This document shows, piece after piece, positions 1 to 5,149 of a stretch of 5,149 nucleotides of DNA (position 1 is the first letter of the stretch; each line of letters starts with the position of its first letter). The translations under genes and the position numbers were made by a program. This DNA is from Mycoplasma sp. CAG:472. GTDB taxonomy: Bacteria; Bacillota_I; Bacilli_A; RF39; UBA660. The stretch spans positions 1 through 5,149 of the forward strand of contig FR899402.1 of the NCBI GenBank assembly GCA_000437315.1. The letters are read 5' to 3'. The notes under the pieces are model-generated. The model searched no databases. It had not been told where the DNA came from and saw only the letters and a list, made by a program, of their open reading frames with translations.

Positions 1-401
1 ACATAATAAATTTTATCTAATATATCTTTTTTATTTCTATTATATTTATTATAATGGTTAAAATTATTTTGAATACTAGTATTAGCATTTCTTTGAATAC
101 TTGTTATTCTTTTCTTTAATACCTCGGATAATTTAATTATCCTCTTTGAATTATTTGTTTCACTATTATTAATTTCTATATCAATATATCCATTTTTTGA
201 TAAACTACTTATACTTTTTGATACAGTTGGTTTGGTACAATCAAACTTCTTCATAAAATACCTATTAGTAGGCCAACAATAGCCATTTTTCTTACATAGT
301 GACACAATGTCTATCAATAATATTCTCTCAAAGTAAGTTAATCTATTATCTCCTAATACTGATTCTGGTAATACTAAACTTATAAATGGTTCTTTTTCCA
401 T
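1..401 (-). CDS. Winged-helix (HTH_36-type) DNA-binding protein, 3' end outside window
   Basis: This reading frame starts at the ATG at 401-399 and is still open at the window edge after 133 complete codons, so the C-terminus is missing. GGAG at 407-410, five bases before the ATG, is a good ribosome binding site, and an in-frame TAA at 420-422 rules out a longer N-terminus. Residues about 20-75 form a helix-turn-helix: 'LTYFERILLIDIV', then 'NGYCWPTNRYFMKKF', then a recognition helix 'TKPTVSKSISSLSKNGYI', followed by a beta wing (IDIEI..RIIKL). This layout is typical of HTH_36 proteins, many of which are the N-terminal DNA-binding parts of plasmid or phage replication proteins. The segment after about residue 90 is Asn/Lys-rich, as is common in the linkers of such proteins. 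A role in replication initiation or as a regulator of a mobile element is inference, since no replication-specific domain is visible. The gene seems to be its own transcription unit with a structured leader. Confidence 0.8.
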   Translation of the reverse strand, partial: MEKEPFISLVLPESVLGDNRLTYFERILLIDIVSLCKKNGYCWPTNRYFMKKFDCTKPTVSKSISSLSKNGYIDIEINNSETNNSKRIIKLSEVLKKRITSIQRNANTSIQNNFNHYNKYNRNKKDILDKIYY

Positions 402-441
402 TATTTCTCCAATATAAGATTATCAAGTTTAGTAGTTCCAT
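346..441 (-). CDS. Possible 31-codon leader ORF overlapping the HTH gene start
   Basis: ATG at 441-439 is preceded by AAAGGAG (448-454) with a 6-base spacer, the best Shine-Dalgarno match in this part of the window. The frame runs 31 codons (beginning MELLNLIILYW, with a basic C-terminus) to TAA at 346-348. It overlaps the first 56 bases of the HTH gene in a different frame, so the HTH gene's ribosome binding site and start lie inside it. The strong binding site and the overlap suggest a translated leader that couples or regulates translation of the HTH protein. The peptide itself resembles no family I recognise. It could also be a chance frame behind a purine-rich stretch. Confidence 0.4.
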   Translation of the reverse strand: MELLNLIILYWRNNGKRTIYKFSITRISIRR

Positions 442-472
442 GTTATTCTCCTTTCTTTACCAGTCTTTTTAG

Positions 473-498
473 GAACACATAAAAAGAACTGAACACAT
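473..498. repeat. Direct repeat GAACACAT, two copies 18 bp apart
   Basis: GAACACAT occurs at 473-480 and again at 491-498. The second copy lies in the left arm of the large hairpin and the first just beyond it, toward the leader ORF. Start-to-start spacing is 18 bp. Such a pair could be a protein-binding site, for example for the HTH protein encoded next door. With only two 8-base copies in AT-rich DNA, chance is also possible. Confidence 0.35.
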
Positions 499-565
499 TA
501 GTCCACAACAAAAATAAGGGAATATTTCCAATCTTTTTTGTTGGATTAATATGTATTCAGTTCTT
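484..565 (-). promoter_or_regulatory. Large imperfect hairpin in the HTH gene leader (attenuator or control structure)
   Basis: The outer arms AAGAACTGAA (484-493) and TTCAGTTCTT (556-565) are perfectly complementary. Inner arms continue to 514 and 535, giving about 28 pairs in total with one G-U, one mismatch and two 2-base bulges. The 20-base loop (515-534) contains a smaller GGAA-TAT-TTCC hairpin (519-529). Read on the minus strand, the stem is followed at once by a run of five T (481-485, including the last two stem bases), so it could act as a weak terminator or attenuator in the leader of the HTH gene. On the plus strand no T-run follows. Alternatives are a replication-related structure or a remnant of a miniature transposable element. 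The inverted repeat itself is plain to see; its function is inference. Confidence 0.6.
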
Positions 566-574
566 CACTGATTA

Positions 575-603
575 ATTATCATACATTATTCTTTAATGTA
601 CAA
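575..603 (-). promoter_or_regulatory. Candidate sigma-A promoter for the HTH gene
   Basis: On the minus strand TTGTAC (598-603) and GATAAT (575-580) are separated by exactly 17 bases. The -10 box matches five of six consensus positions and the -35 box keeps the TTG. Transcription would start near 566-569, which places the first transcribed bases directly at the foot of the hairpin at 484-565. The good spacing and the fit with the downstream leader support the call. AT-rich sequence yields many such matches by chance. Confidence 0.45.
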
Positions 604-729
604 TAAAGCTTTCTAATTTCTTTTTAATATTTACTATTTTATATTTATATATGTTTAAATGTACTTGCCACATTCCCGTATGGCTAATATAATTATAACA
701 CCAATTACTTCTATTGCAATAAGTAATCG

Positions 730-749
730 TTCGACAATATTCGACAATA
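730..749. repeat. Tandem 10-bp repeat TTCGACAATA x2
   Basis: TTCGACAATA occurs at 730-739 and is repeated directly at 740-749 without a gap. It lies 62 bp beyond the ariB stop and 2 bp from the inverted repeat that ends at 727. The repeat is exact. It may be a binding site, or a slippage or recombination scar; nothing in the sequence decides between these. Confidence 0.7.
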
Positions 750-811
750 GTTAATTAAATATTTCTATCTTATAGAAAAGGGCATACTTTTGTATATCCA
801 TAAATATTATA

Positions 812-1714
812 TTATATAACGCTCCGCGTTATATAGTGAATTAATGATTCTGTAGTAACAGCATATTTTTCCATTGAAGTCATTATTTCATTTTGAAATG
901 AAATAATATTTCTATTATTCTTTGATAATCCACTTTCACCATTTTTTATTTGTTTTCTAAGTCCCTCTAAAAACCATATAACAAATTGCAATTCCCATTT
1001 TCCTCTTAATTTTGTTTCATCTATCATTTTTAAACATTCATCATACTCTTGACTAGTTATTGAATTTTCACTTACTATCATTGATTTAATAATGTTATAA
1101 TCAATATTTTTTAATTCAAAATTTTCAAAATCATCATTAATTAGTATATCCCTTAGTTTAATGTAATTAAAATCTGCCCTTAAACTTGAAAGTTCTTTTT
1201 CTTTCACTCTTAATCCATAACAATATGCATTTAATTTCATAATTTGTTCATTAAATCTTTTATACTTTTCTCTATACATGTCTATGCATATGTCATATTC
1301 AGGATTATGTTTATTAATATTAAATACATTTTTTATAATATTTTTTACAAATAATTCTGTTGAATAATAATTTTCTACTGAATAGAAATCAGTATAAAAA
1401 ATACCATCTAACTTACTGTCTATCCCATAATCATTATCACAAAAATATAAAGTCTTTACATCTTTTTTCAAATGTAAATTAGAATCAATCATTCTTTTCA
1501 CTAATTCTACTTCTGATTTTCCATTACATGAATAAAATAACACCTCATTATTCATATCAACATTATTTTCTACCCTTGATCTATAATATGAACTATCTTT
1601 TCCTTCGACAAAGCAAGCCACTACTTTATCAAAATCATGATATTGAAGAACAAATTCTAACATTGCTGATACACCTGACTTCTGAGAATCAATTAATAAC
1701 TGTTTATAATTCAT
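812..1714 (-). CDS. ariB: DUF4435 / TOPRIM-like protein, AriB-type toxin nuclease of a PARIS system
   Basis: The 300-aa product fits DUF4435, the TOPRIM-like family of the PARIS effector AriB. Visible motifs are the acidic 'FVEGKDSSYY' (E37), 'CNGKSEV' (residues 63-69), 'YFCDNDYG' (D93 and D95), 'YSVENYY' (111-117) and a C-terminal 'RGKWELQFVIWFL' (237-249). The TOPRIM acidic residues are all present, so it looks catalytically intact. In characterised E. coli PARIS, AriB is held by AriA and, once released by a phage anti-restriction trigger, cleaves host tRNA and stops growth. The same role here is inferred from family and partner. The ATG follows the ariA stop after only 3 bases. No good Shine-Dalgarno is seen (GTTGAGTAG upstream), so translation probably depends on coupling to ariA, which would keep toxin below partner. 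The DNA is markedly AT-rich. A DUF4435 protein from another ATPase-linked defence system is the main alternative. Confidence 0.85.
   Translation of the reverse strand: MNYKQLLIDSQKSGVSAMLEFVLQYHDFDKVVACFVEGKDSSYYRSRVENNVDMNNEVLFYSCNGKSEVELVKRMIDSNLHLKKDVKTLYFCDNDYGIDSKLDGIFYTDFYSVENYYSTELFVKNIIKNVFNINKHNPEYDICIDMYREKYKRFNEQIMKLNAYCYGLRVKEKELSSLRADFNYIKLRDILINDDFENFELKNIDYNIIKSMIVSENSITSQEYDECLKMIDETKLRGKWELQFVIWFLEGLRKQIKNGESGLSKNNRNIISFQNEIMTSMEKYAVTTESLIHYITRSVI
813..835 (-). terminator. Perfect 10-bp palindrome over the ariB stop codon, possible terminator
   Basis: TATATAACGC (813-822) and GCGTTATATA (826-835) are exact inverted copies around a 3-base loop (823-825). The stop codon of ariB (812-814) and its last seven sense codons lie in or against this hairpin. 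A GC-containing core at the loop and the position at the end of the operon fit an mRNA 3'-end structure. The minus-strand tail after the stem is AT-rich but has no T-run, so it is a poor intrinsic terminator. It may instead block exonucleases or be a recombination scar. Confidence 0.4.
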
Positions 1715-1717
1715 AAA

Positions 1718-3115
1718 CTACTCAACACTACTAATATATTCTTTTATATCTATAGCCCTTTCTCTAAAATCATTATCAAAAATAAATGGTGAATGAGTTA
1801 TTATTGCCATAAAACTACATCTATTTGAATTAATAATGTCAGGTACTAACTTTTTTTGCCACAAAATAGATAAAGATAATTCAGGCTCATCAAACAATAT
1901 AATATTTTTCTCTTCTAAATTTAAATATAACTTAGAAAATAATGAAATTATTTGTTTTTCTCCAGATGATAGATTTTTGAGCATTATAGGTTGTTTAGTA
2001 TTATCTTGTTCAACTTTACATTCAATTTTAAATTTATCATAATTGATACTTTTATTTACTAAATATGTATTACATACATTTTTAAAATTCTCCAAATTAT
2101 CATCAATTTGTTTATTTTTTTCATAAATACTTGTCAGTTCACTAATAATAGATATTAAATATTGATGGTACTTATCTTCTAACACTGTATTTTCATCTAG
2201 CATATCTGTTATTTTATTTTTTACACTGGGATCAATTTTATCTGCTAATCTTGAAAAAACAATATCCAATGTAGAGGCATCAAAATTTTTATAGTTAAAA
2301 TCTAATTTTTCATTTTTTTCATTTATATTAACATAATTTGTTAATAAATTTGATGTCATTGCCTTAAATCCTTCGTTAGTATTATTTTTTAATGTGCTAC
2401 AAGCCATGTCAATAGATTCTTGAACATCATCCATTCCAAACTGCAAATACGAAAAATTTCGTTTCTTTTTATCCTTTCTATAATAATCTTTATCTGGACT
2501 ATTCTCAATATAACTGTTAAAATCCTCTTCTATTCTACGATATGTTGGCAAATAAATAATTCTATCCCATTTTTTCATATAATCGTAAATCTTGTACTCC
2601 CAACTATCTTTTAATTCTTTTTCAAAATTCTTATCTTTTAAAACCGAATTATATATTTTTTCTAAAATAGAAGGTGGTAAATCATATCGATATTTTCTTA
2701 CAATTCTATCATAAATTTTTTCTCTAGTCATTTTATCATCTAGCATATTGGGCGCTTTTTCTTTAAGTATCTCTAACATTATTCTTCGTGCAATAAAATT
2801 ATAATCATCATCTGGTAAATAATGATATAATCTATTTCTATCCCGTATAGAGATATTATTATTCATAAGTTCATCATGGGTTATTACTATTTTTGTATCA
2901 TCACCTAATGTCAGAATAATTTTTTTAAATTCAATGACTGCCAAACTTTCTGAATCTCCCTGTATAATATAATTTAATGCATTAAGAATTGTAGTTTTTC
3001 CTAACCCATTTTCTCCTACAAATATGTTTATATTATCTTTAAATGGAATATTAACATTATAAATACCAAATAACTCTTCAATTTCAAATCTTTTTATAAA
3101 TAAATCTTGCGTCAT
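1718..3115 (-). CDS. ariA: ABC/SMC-like AAA ATPase, AriA-type sensor of a PARIS system
   Basis: The 465-aa protein has a complete ABC-type ATPase core: Walker A GENGLGKTT at 34-42, signature LSSGEKQ at 382-388, Walker B IILFDEPE at 405-412 with D409 and E410, a D-loop ELSLS (412-416) and H-loop T440-H441. Between the halves lies a long, charged helical insertion with 'IYLPTYRRIEEDF' (187-199), a motif I associate with the AAA ATPases paired with DUF4435 proteins. In studied PARIS systems AriA forms a hexameric scaffold that holds AriB and releases it when a phage trigger such as Ocr binds. The product here should be cytoplasmic; no signal peptide or membrane segment is seen. The start is ATG at 3115-3113, three bases after the hsdR stop, with AAAGGAG (3124-3130) eight bases before it, inside the end of hsdR. 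In sampled 60-base blocks GC is about 20%, against about 29% in hsdR. Whether it is the type I or type II form of PARIS cannot be settled by eye. Confidence 0.85.
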   Translation of the reverse strand: MTQDLFIKRFEIEELFGIYNVNIPFKDNINIFVGENGLGKTTILNALNYIIQGDSESLAVIEFKKIILTLGDDTKIVITHDELMNNNISIRDRNRLYHYLPDDDYNFIARRIMLEILKEKAPNMLDDKMTREKIYDRIVRKYRYDLPPSILEKIYNSVLKDKNFEKELKDSWEYKIYDYMKKWDRIIYLPTYRRIEEDFNSYIENSPDKDYYRKDKKKRNFSYLQFGMDDVQESIDMACSTLKNNTNEGFKAMTSNLLTNYVNINEKNEKLDFNYKNFDASTLDIVFSRLADKIDPSVKNKITDMLDENTVLEDKYHQYLISIISELTSIYEKNKQIDDNLENFKNVCNTYLVNKSINYDKFKIECKVEQDNTKQPIMLKNLSSGEKQIISLFSKLYLNLEEKNIILFDEPELSLSILWQKKLVPDIINSNRCSFMAIITHSPFIFDNDFRERAIDIKEYISSVE

Positions 3116-3118
3116 AAA

Positions 3119-5149
3119 TTATTCTCCTTTATTTTTTAATTTATCATAAATGAATTTAAACATACTTGTCATAAAGTCTTCCATATATCCTGGTTCTGAC
3201 ATCATCTTTTCAAACATATCAGTATTTTGTTGGTATCTTCTAAATGCTTTTCTTTGAAATTCATCATTATACACTTTTCTAAATGATTCAGGATCGTTAT
3301 GCTTGGCAAGATTTACCATTTCTTCATCATCTAAGAAATCTTGCGTAATTTGTTCCATAACTTTATCCATATTAGTAAAATTAGTTTTGTATCTTTGATT
3401 TATTTTATCAACAAGAACACTTAATGGTTCTTTTTCCTCTTCCTTTTTGCCTATCATACCCTTTGGTGGATTAAGTTCTCCCTCTTCAGAAGTCAATTCA
3501 ATAGATCCTTCAAATTTCTTTTCTAATCTATAATATTCAAGTTCAATTTTATCATCTAAGTCAATTACTGTTTCGTATTCTTTAGGCAAAGTTTTATTTA
3601 AATATTTGCAGAAAATATACTTACTTTGAATATCTTTATCCATCATTCTAGCCACTTGAACTACAAACCCATAGCTTCTAATAAATGCTTGAAGAATAGA
3701 TTTAAATTCTCTTTGATCTTCTTTCTTCATATCCATATATTTCTTTCTAGCTGGATATAAATAGAAGTTTAATTTAGACATATCTTCTTTTCCGCTATAA
3801 TATACTTTTGCAAACTCAAGGGCTTCATCCTCAGAAAATAATCTATACGCTTCTACTCTTTTATAAATTGCATAAACATTATTTGGATCTACACCTTCTG
3901 TTAAATTAGTAGCTTGATAATATGGTTGGAATGAATCTCTAATCTCATCTGCTGTATTAACAAAATCAAGCACAAATGTATCAGGCTTACCTGGACATGT
4001 TCTATTTAATCTTGAAAGAGTTTGAACTGCTTTTACACCATATAAAGGCTTATCAACAAACATTGTATGTAATAATGGTTCATCAAAACCTGTTTGATAT
4101 TTTTCCGCAACAATTAATACATTATATGATTCGTTAAATCTCTTTGGCAATTGATTTTCTTTAATATGTTCATTGTTGCCTTTATAATCAATATTTAGTT
4201 TTTCTTCGCTTACTATTTCTCCATCATCATTTAAATCACCTGAGAAAGCTACTAAAACATCAACGTCTGTTATGTTATGATCTTTAATATATTTTCTAAA
4301 TTCTTTTAAATATCTTACTGCATGTAATCTAGATGATGTAACCACCATTGCTTTAGCTTTTCCACCAATTTTATATCTTGTTGTATTCAAGAAATGTTCT
4401 ATCATTATTGCAGCTTTTTGGCTTAAATTATGTGGATGTAATGATTCATATCTTGCTATTGCTTTCATACCTTTTGAAGTTTTAACTTCTGGATCTTCTG
4501 CCGCACTTTTAACAATTTTATAATACATATCATATGTCATATAATTTTTTAATACGTCAAGAATAAATCCTTCTTCAATTGCTTGTTGCATTGAATATAC
4601 ATGATATGGTCTATAACTGCCATCTGGATATTTAGTTCCAAATATTTGTAGTGTCTTATCTTTTGGTGTTGCAGTAAAAGCAAAGAATGACATATTAGAA
4701 TGATCTCCATGAGAAGCTAATTCATTCATTAAAAGATCATCATCTTCTACTCTATTGTTTTCTTCAGCCAATTCGTTTCTAACATATTCTTCTAATACTT
4801 CTTCAATATTTCCTAATCCTTCTTTTAATTTAGAAGCGCTTGCTCCAGTTTGAGAGGAATGAGCTTCATCAACTATAACTGCAAATTTCTTATCAACACT
4901 ATTTATTTCTGTATATATTCTTGGAAACTTTTGTAATGTAGTAATTATTATTTTTTTACCATCATTAATTGCCTCTAATAAATCTTTTGATGTCTTTCCT
5001 TTATCTATTTTAACTACTGTTCCTGGCACATGGTCAAATTGATAGATTGTGTTTTGTAATTGACTATCTAACACTTTTCTATCTGTAACAACTATAACTG
5101 AATCAAACACTTTATTATCATTATTATCATGTAATGAAGATAGTCTATA
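3119..5149 (-). CDS. hsdR: Type I restriction endonuclease subunit R (HsdR), 5' end outside window
   Basis: HsdR is the motor and nuclease subunit of a type I restriction-modification complex with HsdM and HsdS. It translocates DNA using ATP and cuts unmethylated DNA at a distance. The frame is open at the right edge. The 676 visible codons begin with 'YRLSSLHD' and read through the GTG at 5110, which is an internal valine and not the start. Full-length relatives are about 1000 residues, so the PD-(D/E)xK nuclease domain and Walker A lie outside. In order one sees 'FDSVIVVTDRKVLD' (motif Ia region, residues 15-28), 'VIVDEAHSSQTG' (DEAH at 94-97), 'FFAFTATPK' (155-163), 'VAEKYQTGFDEP' (347-358) and 'QTLSRLNRT' (376-384, motif VI). 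The rest is the helical C-terminal domain that contacts the methylase core. No frameshift is visible. It ends with TAA at 3119-3121, three bases before ariA, so the two are very likely cotranscribed. hsdM and hsdS should lie upstream, to the right. Confidence 0.97.
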   Translation of the reverse strand, partial: YRLSSLHDNNDNKVFDSVIVVTDRKVLDSQLQNTIYQFDHVPGTVVKIDKGKTSKDLLEAINDGKKIIITTLQKFPRIYTEINSVDKKFAVIVDEAHSSQTGASASKLKEGLGNIEEVLEEYVRNELAEENNRVEDDDLLMNELASHGDHSNMSFFAFTATPKDKTLQIFGTKYPDGSYRPYHVYSMQQAIEEGFILDVLKNYMTYDMYYKIVKSAAEDPEVKTSKGMKAIARYESLHPHNLSQKAAIMIEHFLNTTRYKIGGKAKAMVVTSSRLHAVRYLKEFRKYIKDHNITDVDVLVAFSGDLNDDGEIVSEEKLNIDYKGNNEHIKENQLPKRFNESYNVLIVAEKYQTGFDEPLLHTMFVDKPLYGVKAVQTLSRLNRTCPGKPDTFVLDFVNTADEIRDSFQPYYQATNLTEGVDPNNVYAIYKRVEAYRLFSEDEALEFAKVYYSGKEDMSKLNFYLYPARKKYMDMKKEDQREFKSILQAFIRSYGFVVQVARMMDKDIQSKYIFCKYLNKTLPKEYETVIDLDDKIELEYYRLEKKFEGSIELTSEEGELNPPKGMIGKKEEEKEPLSVLVDKINQRYKTNFTNMDKVMEQITQDFLDDEEMVNLAKHNDPESFRKVYNDEFQRKAFRRYQQNTDMFEKMMSEPGYMEDFMTSMFKFIYDKLKNKGE
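3143..3172 (-). promoter_or_regulatory. Candidate internal promoter for ariAB inside the 3' end of hsdR
   Basis: On the minus strand ATGACA (3167-3172) and TATGAT (3143-3148) are 18 bases apart, each matching the sigma-A consensus at five of six positions. Transcription would begin near 3136, just before the AAAGGAG ribosome binding site at 3124-3130 and the ariA ATG at 3115. The boxes lie in hsdR codons for FMTS and IYD, so codon choice may explain them. If real, it would allow ariAB expression without hsdR transcription. Confidence 0.3.

Larger units (their letters stand above)
442..811. other. Intergenic region between ariB and the HTH gene
   Basis: No convincing gene lies in these 370 bases on either strand. 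From right to left it holds: a small inverted repeat TTTCTAT/ATAGAAA (762-768 and 772-778); the tandem 10-mer at 730-749; an inverted repeat ATTACTT/AAGTAAT (704-710 and 721-727) around the perfect palindrome ATTGCAAT (713-720); a 30-codon hydrophobic frame on the minus strand (655-747, TTG start, no ribosome binding site); the promoter candidate; and the large hairpin. No tRNA, CRISPR repeat or known riboswitch pattern was recognised. Confidence 0.7.

Noticed and set aside
592..669. 26-codon minus-strand frame starting MWQVHLNIYK
   Set aside because: The purine run sits only one base from the ATG, the product is Lys/Ile-rich as expected from random AT-rich DNA, and it overlaps the promoter candidate.
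1528..1716. 62-codon plus-strand frame opposite the start of ariB
   Set aside because: It lies antisense to a well-supported gene, has no ribosome binding site or recognisable domain, and its composition is that of a reverse-strand shadow.
1752..1780. Possible separate promoter for ariB (TTGATA with TATAGA)
   Set aside because: The spacing is about 19 bases and the -10 match is modest. With a 3-nt junction to ariA, coupling explains ariB expression better.
1836..2042. 68-codon plus-strand frame opposite the 3' part of ariA
   Set aside because: It is a shadow of the Walker B and signature region of ariA with no independent coding evidence.
2420..2614. 64-codon plus-strand frame with a hydrophobic Ile-rich product
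   Set aside because: The hydrophobicity comes from reading Lys/Asn-rich ariA codons on the opposite strand, and there is no ribosome binding site.
5108..5110. GTG at 5110 as the start of hsdR
   Set aside because: The frame continues upstream to the window edge with typical HsdR residues (YRLSSLHD), so this codon is an internal valine and the gene is simply cut by the window.

Overview
The window is AT-rich, and every gene I can support reads on the minus strand. The clear AGGAG-type ribosome binding sites, the standard genetic code (Trp as TGG) and the AT-rich codon use suggest a low-GC Bacillota-type bacterium (Clostridia or relatives). I cannot name the species from the sequence.

Right part (5149 down to 3119): the C-terminal two thirds of a type I restriction endonuclease R subunit, HsdR. 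The N-terminal nuclease domain and Walker A lie beyond the window edge. The DEAH box, TATP motif and SF2 motifs V and VI are all present.

Middle (3115 down to 812): two genes that follow hsdR with only 3 nt between each stop and the next start. The first encodes an ABC/SMC-like AAA ATPase of 465 aa with Walker A, LSSGE signature, Walker B and H-loop intact. The second encodes a 300-aa DUF4435/TOPRIM-like protein. This pair is the composition of the PARIS anti-phage system (AriA ATPase sensor plus AriB toxin nuclease). The best-known PARIS trigger is the phage anti-restriction protein Ocr, which inhibits type I R-M enzymes. Finding PARIS as the tail of an hsd operon therefore puts the restriction enzyme and its guard in one transcription unit, and this is the main point of interest. 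A candidate promoter in the last codons of hsdR could also express ariAB separately.

Left part (811 down to 1): about 370 nt with no convincing gene, then the first 133 codons of a winged-helix (HTH_36-type) protein that resembles plasmid or phage replication-initiation proteins. The intergenic stretch holds several structures. A perfect 10-bp palindrome overlaps the ariB stop. A tandem 10-mer and a short inverted repeat follow. A promoter-like sequence at 575-603 faces the HTH gene. An 82-nt imperfect hairpin begins right after the predicted transcription start. Finally a 31-codon leader ORF with the best Shine-Dalgarno sequence of the area overlaps the HTH gene start out of frame. Together these look like a post-transcriptionally controlled leader, as seen upstream of some plasmid rep genes, and hint that the defence locus may sit beside or on a mobile element.
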